64,000 nucleotides of DNA from Streptomyces sp. NBC_00390 (GCF_036057275.1 NZ_CP107945.1:1612001-1676000); one strand, 5' to 3'. Counted from the stretch's first letter, positions 1 to 10,914 are shown. Notes: generated by a model from the letters alone, not told the origin. Numbers and translations are program-made.

Positions 1-756
1 GGTCGCGCGGCGGATGAGCGTACGGCCTTCGGGGCCGCCGGTCAGTCCGACGACGATGCGCTCGCGGGCCTGCCAGGTGGAGCGGATGTTGTGCTCGCCC
101 CGGTACTGCTGGAGGTACTCGTCGACACGGTCCGCGGTCCACAGCAGCGCCAGTTCGCGCAGGGCGGTGAGATTGCCGGGGCGGAAGTAGTTGGACAGAG
201 CCGCGTCGACCTTGTCGGCCTTGTAGATGTTGCCGTGGGCCATACGGCGGCGCAGCGCCTGGGGCGACATGTCGACCAGCTCTATCTGGTCGGCGCGCCG
301 CACCACCTCGTCCGGGACGGTCTCCCGCTGCCGTACGCCCGTGATGGATTCGACGACGTCGCCGAGCGATTCCAGATGCTGGATGTTGACGGTCGTGATC
401 ACGTCGATCCCGGCGGCCAGCAGTTCCTCGACGTCCTGCCAGCGCTTGGCGTTGCGTGAACCCGGAACATTGGTGTGCGGAAGTTCGTCGACCAGAGCGA
501 CCGCCGGGGCGCGCCTGAGGACCGCGTCGACGTCCATCTCGGTGAAGACCGTCTCCCGGTACTCGAGTTCCTGACGCGGGATCTGTTCCAGGCCGTGGAG
601 CATCACCTCGGTCCGCGGCCGGTTGTGGTGCTCGACGAAGGCGACGACGCAGTCGGTGCCGCGCTCGACCCGCCGGTGTGCTTCGGCGAGCATCGCGTAC
701 GTCTTGCCGACGCCCGGCGCCGCACCGAGGTAGATCCGAAGTTTGCCGCGTGCCAT
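1..756 (-). CDS. kdpD: KdpD sensor kinase, N-terminal part (runs off the window)
   Basis: This is the sensor half of the KdpD/KdpE system, which responds to low K+ and turgor. Only the cytoplasmic N-terminal domain is in the window. It opens MARGKLRIYLGAAPGVGKTY, which carries the Walker A motif GAAPGVGKT of the KdpD domain, followed by DELPHTNVPGSRN and ITTVNIQHLES. The sequence then enters the Usp-like region (IVVGLTGGPEG) and is cut at base 1, so the membrane segments, phosphorylated histidine and ATPase domain lie outside. The ATG is preceded by GGAGA at normal spacing. It follows kdpE by 78 bases on the same strand. Putting kdpE before kdpD reverses the usual order. Confidence 0.95.
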   Translation of the reverse strand, partial: MARGKLRIYLGAAPGVGKTYAMLAEAHRRVERGTDCVVAFVEHHNRPRTEVMLHGLEQIPRQELEYRETVFTEMDVDAVLRRAPAVALVDELPHTNVPGSRNAKRWQDVEELLAAGIDVITTVNIQHLESLGDVVESITGVRQRETVPDEVVRRADQIELVDMSPQALRRRMAHGNIYKADKVDAALSNYFRPGNLTALRELALLWTADRVDEYLQQYRGEHNIRSTWQARERIVVGLTGGPEGRTLIRRAT

Positions 757-834
757 GGTTTCGATTCTCCGGGGTGGTTGTACAAGGGGTCGGCGCTCCC
801 GGGGCCGGGAGCGGTGGGCGGGCCGCCAGGGGTG

Positions 835-1521
835 TCAGGACTCGAATCGGTAGCCCATGCCGGGTTCGGTGATCAGATACCGGGGCCGCGAGGGATCCGC
901 TTCGAGTTTGCGCCGAAGCTGGGCCATGTAGACGCGCAGATAGTTGGTCCTGTTGCCGACGGAGTGCCCCCACACCTCCTCGAGCAGCTGCCGCTGGCTG
1001 ATGAGCCGCCCGGGGTTGCGGATCAGCAGTTCCAGCAGGTGCCACTCGGTCGGGGTCAGCCGGACGTCGCCGCCGCGTCGCCTGACCCGCTTCGCCACGA
1101 GGTCGACGGTGAACTCCTCGGTGGTGACGGTCCGCGTCTCGTCCGCGGCGGGGACCTTGGTCTCCGTGCGGCGGACGGCTGCCCGCAGCCGGGCCAGCAA
1201 CTCGTCCATGCTGAACGGTTTGGTGACGTAGTCGTCGGCGCCGGCGTCGAGCGCCTCGATCTTCTCGTCGGAGGTACGGCGGGCGGAGACCACCACGATC
1301 GGCACTCTGCTCCAGCGCCGCAGATCCCGGATCACATCGAGGCCGTCCATGTCCGGCAGACCGAGATCCAGCAGTACCGCGTCGGGCGGCCCTGCGGCGG
1401 CGAGCTGAAGCGCGGTGGTGCCGTCGGTCGCGGCGTCCACCTCATACCTGCGGGCCTTCAGATTGATCGTGAGGGCCCGGACGAGCTGGGAGTCGTCCTC
1501 CACCACGAGCACCCGGGTCAT
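835..1521 (-). CDS. kdpE: KdpE response regulator, OmpR family
   Basis: This is the DNA-binding response regulator that activates the kdp genes after phosphorylation by KdpD. The 228-residue protein has a receiver domain at about 1-115, with acidic residues E8-D9-D10, phospho-acceptor D52 in VLLDLGLPDMDG, and K in DDYVTKPFS. A winged helix follows at about 130-225 (LTPTEWHLLELLI, then NYLRVYMAQLRRKLE). The frame is open 29 codons further upstream, but the ATG of MTRVLVVEDD is the natural start for the family. It lies between kdpC and kdpD. A strong hairpin separates it from kdpC, so its expression may be partly uncoupled from the structural genes. Confidence 0.95.
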   Translation of the reverse strand: MTRVLVVEDDSQLVRALTINLKARRYEVDAATDGTTALQLAAAGPPDAVLLDLGLPDMDGLDVIRDLRRWSRVPIVVVSARRTSDEKIEALDAGADDYVTKPFSMDELLARLRAAVRRTETKVPAADETRTVTTEEFTVDLVAKRVRRRGGDVRLTPTEWHLLELLIRNPGRLISQRQLLEEVWGHSVGNRTNYLRVYMAQLRRKLEADPSRPRYLITEPGMGYRFES

Positions 1522-1626
1522 CGGAGTGCGGCCTTTCTGTTGCTGGGGTTCGGTTTTCCTGCTGGAGGCGGGAGCGGTGCCGGGAGCGCCGACGCCGGTC
1601 CGGCACATGGTGGTGGCATGCGGCGG

Positions 1627-1671
1627 CGGGAGTCGGCGCCCCGGGGACGTACCCCGGGGTGCCGACTCCCG
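1627..1671 (-). terminator. 20-bp stem hairpin between kdpC and kdpE
   Basis: The arms 1627-1646 and 1652-1671 are complementary over 20 positions, with one G:U wobble and a 5-base loop (1647-1651). The hairpin starts 16 bases past the kdpC stop and lies 106 bases before the kdpE start. It most likely ends much of the kdpFABC transcript or protects its 3' end. No clear T-run follows, which is normal for streptomycete terminators. Confidence 0.75.
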
Positions 1672-1687
1672 CCCACTGCATGCACTC

Positions 1688-2431
1688 TCAGCCCTTGGCC
1701 AGTTCCTTGAGCGCGATGTTGAGCTTCAGGACGTTCACCGTCGGCTCACCCATGAAGCCGAGGATCCGGCCGTCGGTGTGGTCGTCGACGAGCTTGTCGA
1801 CCTGGGCGACGGTGAGGTTGTTCTTCTCCGCGACCCGGTGGACCTGGAGCTTGGCGTACTCCGGGGAGATGTCCGGGTCCAGACCCGAGCCGGAGGAGGT
1901 GACGGCGTCGGCCGGCACATCCGAGGGCCTGACCTTGTAGGTGGGGGTCTCATTGTCCGCGATCACCGCGTCCTTGGCGGCCACGACCTGCTGGCAGAGA
2001 CTGCCCTCTTCGGCCTTCGTGGGGTCAGTCGGGCACTTGCCGTCCTCCCCGACGCCGTTGTCGCCCGACCGGTTCGTCGCGCCGGACAGGATCAGCGAGT
2101 ACTGGGTGTTCACGCTGTTGCTGCCCAGACCGTTGGAGGGACGGGGCTGGAACCACTTGAGGTCCGGCCTCGGCGCCTCCTCCGCGTCGTCGCCCGTAGT
2201 TGAGTCGGACGCAGCCTTCAGCGGCAGGTAGTAGGTCTGTCCGATGAGTTCGGAGCCGACCACCTTGCCGTCGCTCTTGATCTCCGAGCCGTTCGCCTTG
2301 TCGTTGAACAGGCCCTGGGCGACGCCCGTGACCAGCAGCGGGTACAGGACGCCCGTCACCAGGGTGAGGACGAGCAGGGCTCGGAGCCCGGCCCCGATCA
2401 GCCGTGCCGCGTTTCCGAAGGAGTTGTTCAT
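1688..2431 (-). CDS. kdpC: KdpC, K+-transporting ATPase subunit C
   Basis: This is the single-span subunit of the KdpFABC high-affinity K+ pump, anchored by the N-terminal helix (about residues 10-35, LRALLVLTLVTGVLYPLLVTG) with the rest outside. Family signatures include GSELIGQ, WFQPRPS, SGSGLDPDISPEYA and VNVLKLNIAL. At 247 residues it is longer than the E. coli protein (about 190), because of an insert around residues 75-150 (SDSTTGDDAEEAPRPDL and GEDGKCPTDPTKAEEG); similar acidic inserts are usual in actinobacteria. The ATG at 2431 gives MNNSFGN. A GTG at 2443 (four residues more) is possible, and the AGAAAG upstream suits neither perfectly. It follows kdpB by about 20 bases. Confidence 0.95.
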   Translation of the reverse strand: MNNSFGNAARLIGAGLRALLVLTLVTGVLYPLLVTGVAQGLFNDKANGSEIKSDGKVVGSELIGQTYYLPLKAASDSTTGDDAEEAPRPDLKWFQPRPSNGLGSNSVNTQYSLILSGATNRSGDNGVGEDGKCPTDPTKAEEGSLCQQVVAAKDAVIADNETPTYKVRPSDVPADAVTSSGSGLDPDISPEYAKLQVHRVAEKNNLTVAQVDKLVDDHTDGRILGFMGEPTVNVLKLNIALKELAKG

Positions 2432-2452
2432 GGCGATCAGCACGCTTTCTGG

Positions 2453-4570
<2,118 letters not shown>

Positions 4571-4599
4571 CGAGTCCTCTTGCTTCTTCACGTCGGTGG

Positions 4600-6264
4600 T
4601 CATGACGCCAGCCCTTCGGCGAGCGGACCCAGCGCCAGGGCCGGGAAGTAGGTCAGACCGGTGATGATCATGATGGTGCCGACGAGCAGACCCGCGTAGA
4701 GCGGCTTGTCGGTACGCAGGGTGCCCGCGGTCTCCGGGACCGGCTTCTGCTCGGCGAGCGAGCCGGCCAGTGCCAGCACGAACACCATCGGGACGAACCT
4801 GCCGAGCAGCATCGCGAGACCGATGGTGGTGTTGAACCACTGCGTGTCCGCGTTGAGGCCGGCGAAGGCGGAGCCGTTGTTGTTGGCGCCCGAGGTGTAG
4901 GCGTAGAGGATCTCGGAGAATCCGTGCGCGCCGGAGTTGGTCATCGAGTTCGCCGGGGTGTCCAGCGCCATCGCCGCGGCGGTGAAGCAGAGCACCAGCG
5001 CCGGGGTGACCAGGATGTAGCAGGCCGCCAGCTTGATCTCGCGGGTGCCGATCTTCTTGCCGAGGTACTCGGGCGTACGGCCGACCATCAGACCGGCGAT
5101 GAACACCGCGATGATCGCCATGATCAGCATGCCGTAGAGGCCGGAGCCCACACCACCGGGTGCGATCTCGCCCAGCATCATGCCGAGCATGGTGATCCCG
5201 CCGCCGAGGCCGGTGAACGAGGAGTGGAACGAGTCCACCGCTCCCGTGGAGGTGAGCGTGGTGGAGACCGCGAAGATCGACGAGGCGCCGATGCCGAAGC
5301 GGGTCTCCTTGCCCTCCATCGCGCCGCCCGCGGCCTCGAACGCCGGGCCGTTGCCCGCGAACTCGGTCGCCCACATCAGCAGCACGAAGCCCACCCAGAT
5401 GGTCGCCATCGTGGCGAGGATCGCGTAACCCTGTTTGACGCTGCCGACCATCCTTCCGAAGGTCCGGGTCAGCGAGAACGGGATCAGCAGGATCAGGAAG
5501 ATCTCGAAGAGGTTGGTGAAGGCGTTCGGGTTCTCGAAGGGGTGGGCCGAGTTGGCGTTGAAGTAGCCGCCGCCGTTGGTGCCCAGCTCCTTGATGGCCT
5601 CCTGGGAGGCGACCGCGCCGCCGTTCCACTCCTGGGCGCCCCCCATGAACTGGCCGACCTCGTGGATGCCGGAGAAGTTCTGGATGGCGCCGGCCGCGAC
5701 CAGCACGATCGCGGCGATCACCGAGATCGGCAGCAGGATGCGGACGGTGCCGCGGACCAGGTCGGCCCAGAAGTTGCCCAGCTCACCGGTGCGGGAGCGG
5801 GCGAATCCGCGGACCAGGGCCACGGCGACCGCGATGCCCACGGCCGACGAGACGAAATTCTGCACGGCCAGGCCGCCGGTCTGTACGACGTGGCCCATGG
5901 CCTGCTCGCCGTAGTACGACTGCCAGTTCGTGTTCGACACGAACGACGCGGCGGTGTTGAACGCCTGGTCCGGGTCGATGGAGGAGAAGCCGAGCGAGCC
6001 GGGCAGGCTGCCCTGGACCCTCTGCAGCAGGTAGAGGAAGAGAACGCTCACCGCGGAGAAGGCGAGGACACCGCGCAGATAGGCGGGCCAGCGCATCTCG
6101 GCGTTCGGATTGGCGCCGATGGCCTTGTAGATCCACTTCTCCACACGCAGGTGCTTGTCGGAGGAGTAGACCCGGGCCATGTGGTCGCCGAGCGGACGGT
6201 ACGCCAGGGCGAGCGCGGCGATCAGCGCGAGCAGCTGGAGCACAGCAGCGAGGAAGGGGCTCAT
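4600..6264 (-). CDS. kdpA: KdpA, K+ channel-like subunit
   Basis: This is the K+-binding and translocating subunit of KdpFABC, a relative of SKT/Trk channels with four pore loops. It has 554 residues (E. coli has 557) and is almost wholly membrane-embedded. Recognisable segments are [22 protein letters not shown] after helix 1, [14 protein letters not shown] (filter region 1), [20 protein letters not shown] (filter region 2) and [16 protein letters not shown] (filter region 4). I chose the ATG at 6264 (MSPFLAA) as family-typical; a TTG at 6276 overlapping the kdpF stop would add four residues. Its stop overlaps the alternative kdpB start. Confidence 0.97.
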   Translation of the reverse strand: MSPFLAAVLQLLALIAALALAYRPLGDHMARVYSSDKHLRVEKWIYKAIGANPNAEMRWPAYLRGVLAFSAVSVLFLYLLQRVQGSLPGSLGFSSIDPDQAFNTAASFVSNTNWQSYYGEQAMGHVVQTGGLAVQNFVSSAVGIAVAVALVRGFARSRTGELGNFWADLVRGTVRILLPISVIAAIVLVAAGAIQNFSGIHEVGQFMGGAQEWNGGAVASQEAIKELGTNGGGYFNANSAHPFENPNAFTNLFEIFLILLIPFSLTRTFGRMVGSVKQGYAILATMATIWVGFVLLMWATEFAGNGPAFEAAGGAMEGKETRFGIGASSIFAVSTTLTSTGAVDSFHSSFTGLGGGITMLGMMLGEIAPGGVGSGLYGMLIMAIIAVFIAGLMVGRTPEYLGKKIGTREIKLAACYILVTPALVLCFTAAAMALDTPANSMTNSGAHGFSEILYAYTSGANNNGSAFAGLNADTQWFNTTIGLAMLLGRFVPMVFVLALAGSLAEQKPVPETAGTLRTDKPLYAGLLVGTIMIITGLTYFPALALGPLAEGLAS

Positions 6265-6272
6265 ATCCGTGC

Positions 6273-6362
6273 TCAAAACCTCTCAGGCTTGACGAGGGCG
6301 AGGACGAGATAGCCCAGCAGGGCGACGGCCACGATCAGGCCGACAATGTTCTCGGCAGTCAC
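6273..6362 (-). CDS. kdpF: KdpF, small stabilising subunit
   Basis: This 29-residue single-helix peptide stabilises the KdpFABC complex in the membrane. The sequence is typical: [20 protein letters not shown] followed by LALVKPERF, where the final KPERF is the KdpF signature. It starts with GTG, and that GTG overlaps the stop codon of the 27-codon frame just upstream (GTGA). An AAGGGGG lies about 11 bases ahead of it, inside the upstream frame. kdpA follows after 8 bases. Confidence 0.93.
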   Translation of the reverse strand: MTAENIVGLIVAVALLGYLVLALVKPERF

Positions 6363-6442
6363 AGCTTCGCCACCCCCTTGGCAATGAGAGCCACCAGCGC
6401 GAAAACCGCGATCGTGGTGACGACGAAGGCCACGTCGGCCAT
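6359..6442 (-). CDS. 27-residue membrane peptide heading the kdp operon
   Basis: This short frame encodes MADVAFVVTTIAVFALVALI followed by AKGVAKL. It is one hydrophobic helix with a basic C-terminal tail, much like KdpF in size and shape but different in sequence. AGGAG stands six bases before the ATG, the best ribosome site in the operon, and the stop overlaps the kdpF GTG. The coupling argues for real translation. It may be a second small Kdp subunit, or a leader frame whose translation opens kdpF. I know no characterised function. Confidence 0.72.
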   Translation of the reverse strand: MADVAFVVTTIAVFALVALIAKGVAKL

Positions 6443-6609
6443 CGTGAGCTCCTGAAAGAGATACGGATTCTCGGACCGTTAGAGCAAAGCGCTTTTCGGC
6501 CACGACACGACCCGCGTTAACGGCTCCCTGACGTACTCCACTGTCGTCTTGACGCAACCCGTACGCCCTGCGGGCGCAGGTCACTCCGGGTGATCGGTCG
6601 GGATGACGG

Positions 6610-6891
6610 TCAGCGGAACTCGGTCGGCCGCGGGCGCAGCCCCAGGACCGTCAGCTCGGCCGTGACCAGCAGGGCTGCGCCTGCCCACGGCAGCAGCACG
6701 GTGACGGAGCCGCGGCCGTCCCGTGCCGCGGTGTCGAAGGCCGCACGGTTGATCTCCGTCACCCGGTCGAGCGCGTCGATCCACTCACCGAAGTGGGTGT
6801 TGGACATGCCGGGGACCTGCCGCGGCTGCTCCGGTGCGCCTGTCCGGACCCCCACTGCCGGACCTTGCGCACTCCCGGCGGTGATGGTCAC
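6610..6891 (-). CDS. Small protein of unknown function with one membrane helix
   Basis: I do not recognise this gene. From the GTG at 6891 (behind GGAGGG) it encodes 93 residues. The first 28 are Gly/Pro/Ala-rich. The rest, from MSNTHFGEWIDALDRVTEIN, ends in a hydrophobic stretch (VTVLLPWAGAALLVTAELTVL) and a short basic tail. Third positions are overwhelmingly G or C, which supports coding. An internal ATG at 6807 would give 65 residues. It lies upstream of the kdp genes in the same direction, about 170 bases before the 27-codon peptide. Confidence 0.45.
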   Translation of the reverse strand: MTITAGSAQGPAVGVRTGAPEQPRQVPGMSNTHFGEWIDALDRVTEINRAAFDTAARDGRGSVTVLLPWAGAALLVTAELTVLGLRPRPTEFR

Positions 6892-7347
6892 TCGCCCTCC
6901 AGCCCGGCGCCGCGGACGGTCGTCCGTCCCCCTGCCGATCAGTCTGCGATCGGTACCGGAAACAAACCGGACGCGTTGACACGTTCCTGATGCTCTGTCA
7001 GTCCTGTTTGACGTGTCGTTGACGCGTGCCGCCAGAGTGCCGTTAAGGACGTACAAGGCCCTTCCGTACCAGGCCCATTGAGGTACCGAGGGGCATTAGA
7101 TTCCTTCCCGGCCGCCGCAGACCGTGGACGTCATCGGCAAACGACACTCCGGCCGACCCCAAGCGGTCAGGTCTTCGGCGGACGAGCGGAGCGCGTCGGT
7201 CCAGGGACCGCCGCACCTCCCTGCGCCGCTCGGTCGTCGCCGGGGCCCCGGCGACGACCGGGCCCAGGCGGCGGGCGATGCCGGCGGGCCGCGCGGGGGC
7301 GAGTGCCGGCCGGCAGGGCCGCCTGCGACCACTCGTACCGGCCTCGC
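6892..7347. other. Intergenic region with inverted repeats and TTGAC elements
   Basis: No convincing gene. It holds an inverted repeat CCGATC-N7-GATCGG (6935-6953) and a widely spaced pair GACACGT (6978-6984) and ACGTGTC (7011-7017). Three TTGAC words lie between 6976 and 7025 on the plus strand and could serve as -35 elements reading towards the truncated kdpB. From 7078 the plus-strand frame of the kdpB fragment is open, but up to 7347 its translation is low-complexity and unlike KdpB. Confidence 0.4.
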
Positions 7348-8586
7348 CTCGTCCAGCGCAATGTGCTCGCGATGTCCGGCCGGGCCGTCGAGGCGGCGGG
7401 AGACGTCAACATCCTGCTGCTCGACAGGACCGGCACCATCACCCTCGGAAACCGCGAGGCAGCGGACTTCGTCCCGATGCCGGGCGTGGACGTCATGATC
7501 CTGGCGGACGCCGCGCAGCTCTCCTCGCTCGCCGACGAGACGCCGGAGGGCCGTTCGGTCGTGGTCCTCGCCAAGGAGAGATACGGGCTTCGGGCCCCCG
7601 CCGAAGGGGAGCTGTCCCAGGCGCGTTTCGTGGACTTCAGCGCACGGACGCGGATGAGCGGCATCGATCTGCGCTGGGACAACGGCGCCGCCTGCCATAT
7701 CCGCAAGGGGGCCGCGGCGCAGGTGATCGAGTGGGTGCAGATGTACGGCGGCGCCGTGCCGAGCGAGGCCCGTACCTGGGCCGACTCCATAGCCGCCGGC
7801 GGCGGAACACCCCTCGTCGTGGCGGTGCACGACTGGGACGGCCCGCGCGTGCTCGGGATCGTCCATCTCAAGGACGTGGTCAAGGAAGGGGTCCGGGCAC
7901 GGTTCGCGGAGCTGCGCCGGATGGGCATCCGTACGGTGATGATCACCGGCGACAATCCGCTGACCGCACGCGCCATCGCGGCGGAGGCGGGCGTCGACGA
8001 CTACCTCGCCGAGGCGACCCCCGAGGACAAGCTCGCCCTCATCAAGCGCGAGCAGGCCGGTGGCAAGCTCGTGGCGATGACGGGCGACGGTACGAACGAC
8101 GCCCCGGCGCTGGCGCAGGCCGATGTCGGCGTGGCCATGAACACCGGTACCTCGGCCGCCAAGGAGGCCGGGAACATGGTGGACCTGGACTCCAACCCGA
8201 CCAAGCTCATCGAGATCGTCGAGATCGGCAAGCAGCTGCTCATCACGCGCGGTGCGCTGACGACCTTCTCGATCGCCAACGACGTGGCCAAGTACTTCGC
8301 GATCATCCCCGCGATGTTCGCGAGCGCGTATCCGGGCCTGGAGGCACTGAACATCATGGGACTGCACAGCCCGAAGTCTGCGATCACCTCGGCGATCATC
8401 TTCAACGCGCTGATCATCGTCGCGCTGATCCCGCTCGCCCTGCGCGGAGTCCGGTACACCCCCGCGTCCGCCCACGATCTGCTGCGCAGAAACCTCACCG
8501 TCTACGGCCTGGGCGGACTGGCCCTGCCGTTCGTCGGCATCAAGCTGATCGACGTCGTGGTCTCGACGGTTCCCGGACTCGGCTGA
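7348..8586 (+). pseudogene. Truncated second kdpB (lacks the first ~294 residues)
   Basis: Similarity to KdpB begins abruptly at [20 protein letters not shown] (KdpB residue 295) and runs to the natural C terminus. The first four membrane helices and the actuator domain with TGES are missing. The phosphorylation motif reads DRTGT instead of DKTGT. The nucleotide-binding domain, GDGTND and the last membrane helices are intact. It is read opposite to the kdp operon, and no kdpA, kdpC or kdpF partner lies beside it. Bases 8039-8322 differ from kdpB (2717-3000) at only about four positions, while the flanks are clearly divergent. It cannot work as a pump subunit; a regulatory role or simple decay are the options. 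Confidence 0.85.
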
Positions 8587-8995
8587 CCGCACCGCACGTC
8601 AGAGAGACGTCAGGGAACCGCGGTTGGACTTGAACCAGCACGGCTCCCCCGGGTTCGATGTCGCGCTGGATGGCAGCCGGAGTGGGCGCCTGTTCGGCCT
8701 CGACGAGCACTTCGCGCAGTCCGACCGGCGGCATGAGTGCCCGGCGCAGTTCGGACAGCTTCGGACCGTCGCCTACGTCGGCGTGGAGGGGTTCGGGCGC
8801 CTCCGTGGCGAAGAGACTGGACGTCGTGGTGCCTAAAGCTCGCGCGAGCATGTGCAAGGTCTCGACCTGAACGTTCCCGCCCTGCTCGACCTTGCGCACG
8901 ACGCCCACGGACAGACCGGCTGCTTCGGCGAGTTGCTCCTGGCTCATCCCAGTCCGGCGACGATGATTCCGGACGTTCTCCTGCAGCGACGACAT
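8540..8995 (-). pseudogene. Truncated XRE-family helix-turn-helix regulator
   Basis: The N terminus is a good XRE/Cro HTH: MSSLQENVRNHRRRTGMSQE, then LAEAAGLSVGVVRKVEQGG and VETLHMLARALGTTTSSLF, followed by the usual linker to KLSELRRALMPPVGLREVL. Relatives of this type continue for another 250-300 residues with TPR-like repeats. Here recognisable sequence stops after about 115 residues (PTPAAIQRDIE) and the rest is unrelated. The frame ends inside the 3' end of the truncated kdpB on the other strand. Two broken genes meeting tail to tail suggest a deletion junction near 8600-8650. Confidence 0.65.
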
Positions 8996-9172
8996 GCCCA
9001 AGGCGCACAGCCCAAAGCCCGCTTCAGGTCAACACCGAAGAGGGCTGCGGCCAACGCGAGTTGCACAAGGAGGGCCTCGCCTGTGCGCGCCCTTCGGGCC
9101 AACCCACGCGTGCGGCCGGTGGCCGCTCGCGTGTCGCGGGCGGTCACCGGCCGGGTGAGTACCGGGGAGGGA

Positions 9173-9364
9173 CTACTCCTGGGGGTAGATGTCCCCCGCC
9201 CTCATGGCGCTCTCCTGCTCGCTCTGCTCCTTGAGCCTGCGGGCCTTGTCCTGGAGGCGCTTACGCTCCTCCGGATCGGTCGCACGTTCCGCAGCCTGCT
9301 TCAGTTCCTCGGCCTTTTGACGCATCTGCCGGGCGCGGCCGCCGGACTCGCCTGAAACGCTCAT
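9173..9364 (-). CDS. DUF6381 family small coiled-coil protein
   Basis: This 63-residue, highly charged helical protein opens MSVSGESGGRARQMRQKAEE. The body is repeating Lys/Glu/Arg/Gln, with ATDPEERKRLQDKARRLKEQ in the middle and SEQESAMRAGDIYPQE at the end. The pattern matches the streptomycete DUF6381 family, whose role is unknown. GAGGAG precedes the ATG by five bases. It stands alone, between the XRE remnant and the aminotransferase gene. Confidence 0.8.
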   Translation of the reverse strand: MSVSGESGGRARQMRQKAEELKQAAERATDPEERKRLQDKARRLKEQSEQESAMRAGDIYPQE

Positions 9365-9513
9365 GGTCACTCCTCGGACGTCGGGATGAGCGGGCCCCTT
9401 CAGCGAACCAGCGGCCTCGCGGGTGCGCATCCCGAGTCGTCGCGCAGCGCGATCAGCACAGGTCACACAAGGTCCTCGGAGGCAGCGTGAGGCAGGGGCC
9501 GACCCGCTGTGCC

Positions 9514-10914
9514 CTATCCCTGGGAGACCAGGCGGTCGACCGCCGGCGTGCCCGACGTGTAGCCCGCCGTCATGGCTCTCGCGGCGGCGGCCGTCATCGG
9601 TGCCGGGGCCGGCGCGAGGCCGCGGGCGGCGACCGGCTGCTGGGCCAGGGCGAGCATCGGGGGGAGCGCACCCGCTGCCGCCATCACGGGTTGCGGCTGG
9701 GGCTGGGGCTGGGGCTGCGGCCGGGCGGGGGCGGCCGGGGCGAGCATCGGAGCGAGGGGCTCGGGTGCCGGGGCGGGGGCGGGGGCCGGGATCCGCTGGC
9801 CGTAGAGGACCTGTTCCATCGCGGACATCAGACGCATCACATCCTGTTCGGGGCGCACGACCAGGCGTACGAAGCGGCTGGAGCTGCCGATCTTGTTGCC
9901 GCATTCGCGGATCAGGACGCCGTGTTCGGCGAGCAGCCGGTCGCGCAGAATCGACCCGTCGGCGCCCTCGGGCAGCCTGACGTACACGAAGTTGCCCTGG
10001 GAGGGATAAACCGTCAGGCCCGGCAGCTGGGACAGCCGCCACATCATCTCCTGCCGGTCGCGGCGCACCTGCTGGAGGCTCTCGGCATACTCCTGGCGGT
10101 GCTCCTTGAGCATGAACACCACGGTCTCGGCGAAGGAGTTGAGGTTCCACTTGGGCAGGGCGGCCCGCACTCTGCCCGCGAGCTGCGGGTTGGAGACGAG
10201 ATAGCCGAAGCGCACGCCGTGCAGGCCGAAGTTCTTGCCCAGGCTGCGCAGCACGATCACATTCGTCCGCAGCACCGCTTCCGCCACGATGCTCGGGTCC
10301 TGGTCGGCATCGGCGAACTCGAGGAAGGACTCGTCGACGACGACCAGGTCCAGGTCCTGGAGCGAGTCGACGAGCGAGAGCACCTGCTGCTTGGTGAGGA
10401 GTCCGCCGTCCGGGTTGTTGGGATTGCAGATGACGGCGGCGCGGGAGCCGCGGGTGCGGATGAACTGGACGAAGGACTGCGGGTCGAGCTCGAAGCCGCG
10501 CGCTTCGGGAAGGAGAAGCATGTCCACCCGCTTGCCCGTCTCCATCGGCTGGTCGGTCCAGCGGCCGAACGTGGGCACGGGTACGGCGAGGGATTCACGG
10601 ACCAGCAAGTGGTCGATCCAGGTGATGAGTTCGGTGGAGCCGTTGCCCATCGCGACGGTCTGCGGGTTGAGTCCGAGGACCTGGCACAGCTCGGCGGTGA
10701 TCGTGTCGGCGCTGCTCGGGTAGTAGGTGAGGATGTCACGGAGGCTGTCGCCCAGCCGCTCGAACATGGCAGGGGTGGGGAAGTACGGGTTGCAGGGGAT
10801 GCAGAAGTCCACGATCTCGCCGGCCGCGCCGCCGCCTGCCCGGTTGAGCGTGAAGTAGGACGGGCTGTGCGCGGTTGAACTGCGGAAAAGTGCGGTGACA
10901 TTGCTGCCGGCCAA
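9514..10914 (-). CDS. PLP-dependent aminotransferase, HisC/CobD-like, with Pro-rich tail
   Basis: This is a fold-type I pyridoxal-phosphate enzyme of the histidinol-phosphate aminotransferase / threonine-phosphate decarboxylase group. Visible motifs are GNGSTELI (90-97, phosphate binding), CNPNNPDGG (163-171), D194 in VVVDESF (contacts the PLP nitrogen) and K227 in SLGKNFG (Schiff base). The enzyme ends near residue 370. About 95 residues of Pro/Ala/Gln follow, including an (AP)n run and a PQPQPQPQPQ run, which is unusual for the family. The TTG start is supported by GGGGAGG six bases upstream. The substrate cannot be told from the sequence; it is not in a his or cobalamin cluster. It is divergent from the secreted amidase gene. 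Confidence 0.85.
   Translation of the reverse strand: MAGSNVTALFRSSTAHSPSYFTLNRAGGGAAGEIVDFCIPCNPYFPTPAMFERLGDSLRDILTYYPSSADTITAELCQVLGLNPQTVAMGNGSTELITWIDHLLVRESLAVPVPTFGRWTDQPMETGKRVDMLLLPEARGFELDPQSFVQFIRTRGSRAAVICNPNNPDGGLLTKQQVLSLVDSLQDLDLVVVDESFLEFADADQDPSIVAEAVLRTNVIVLRSLGKNFGLHGVRFGYLVSNPQLAGRVRAALPKWNLNSFAETVVFMLKEHRQEYAESLQQVRRDRQEMMWRLSQLPGLTVYPSQGNFVYVRLPEGADGSILRDRLLAEHGVLIRECGNKIGSSSRFVRLVVRPEQDVMRLMSAMEQVLYGQRIPAPAPAPAPEPLAPMLAPAAPARPQPQPQPQPQPVMAAAGALPPMLALAQQPVAARGLAPAPAPMTAAAARAMTAGYTSGTPAVDRLVSQG

Noticed and set aside
8615..8650. T-loop-like GGTTCAAGTCC on the minus strand
   Set aside because: The flanking stem does not pair and no D or anticodon arm can be drawn, so it is not a tRNA. 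A relic attachment site remains unproven.
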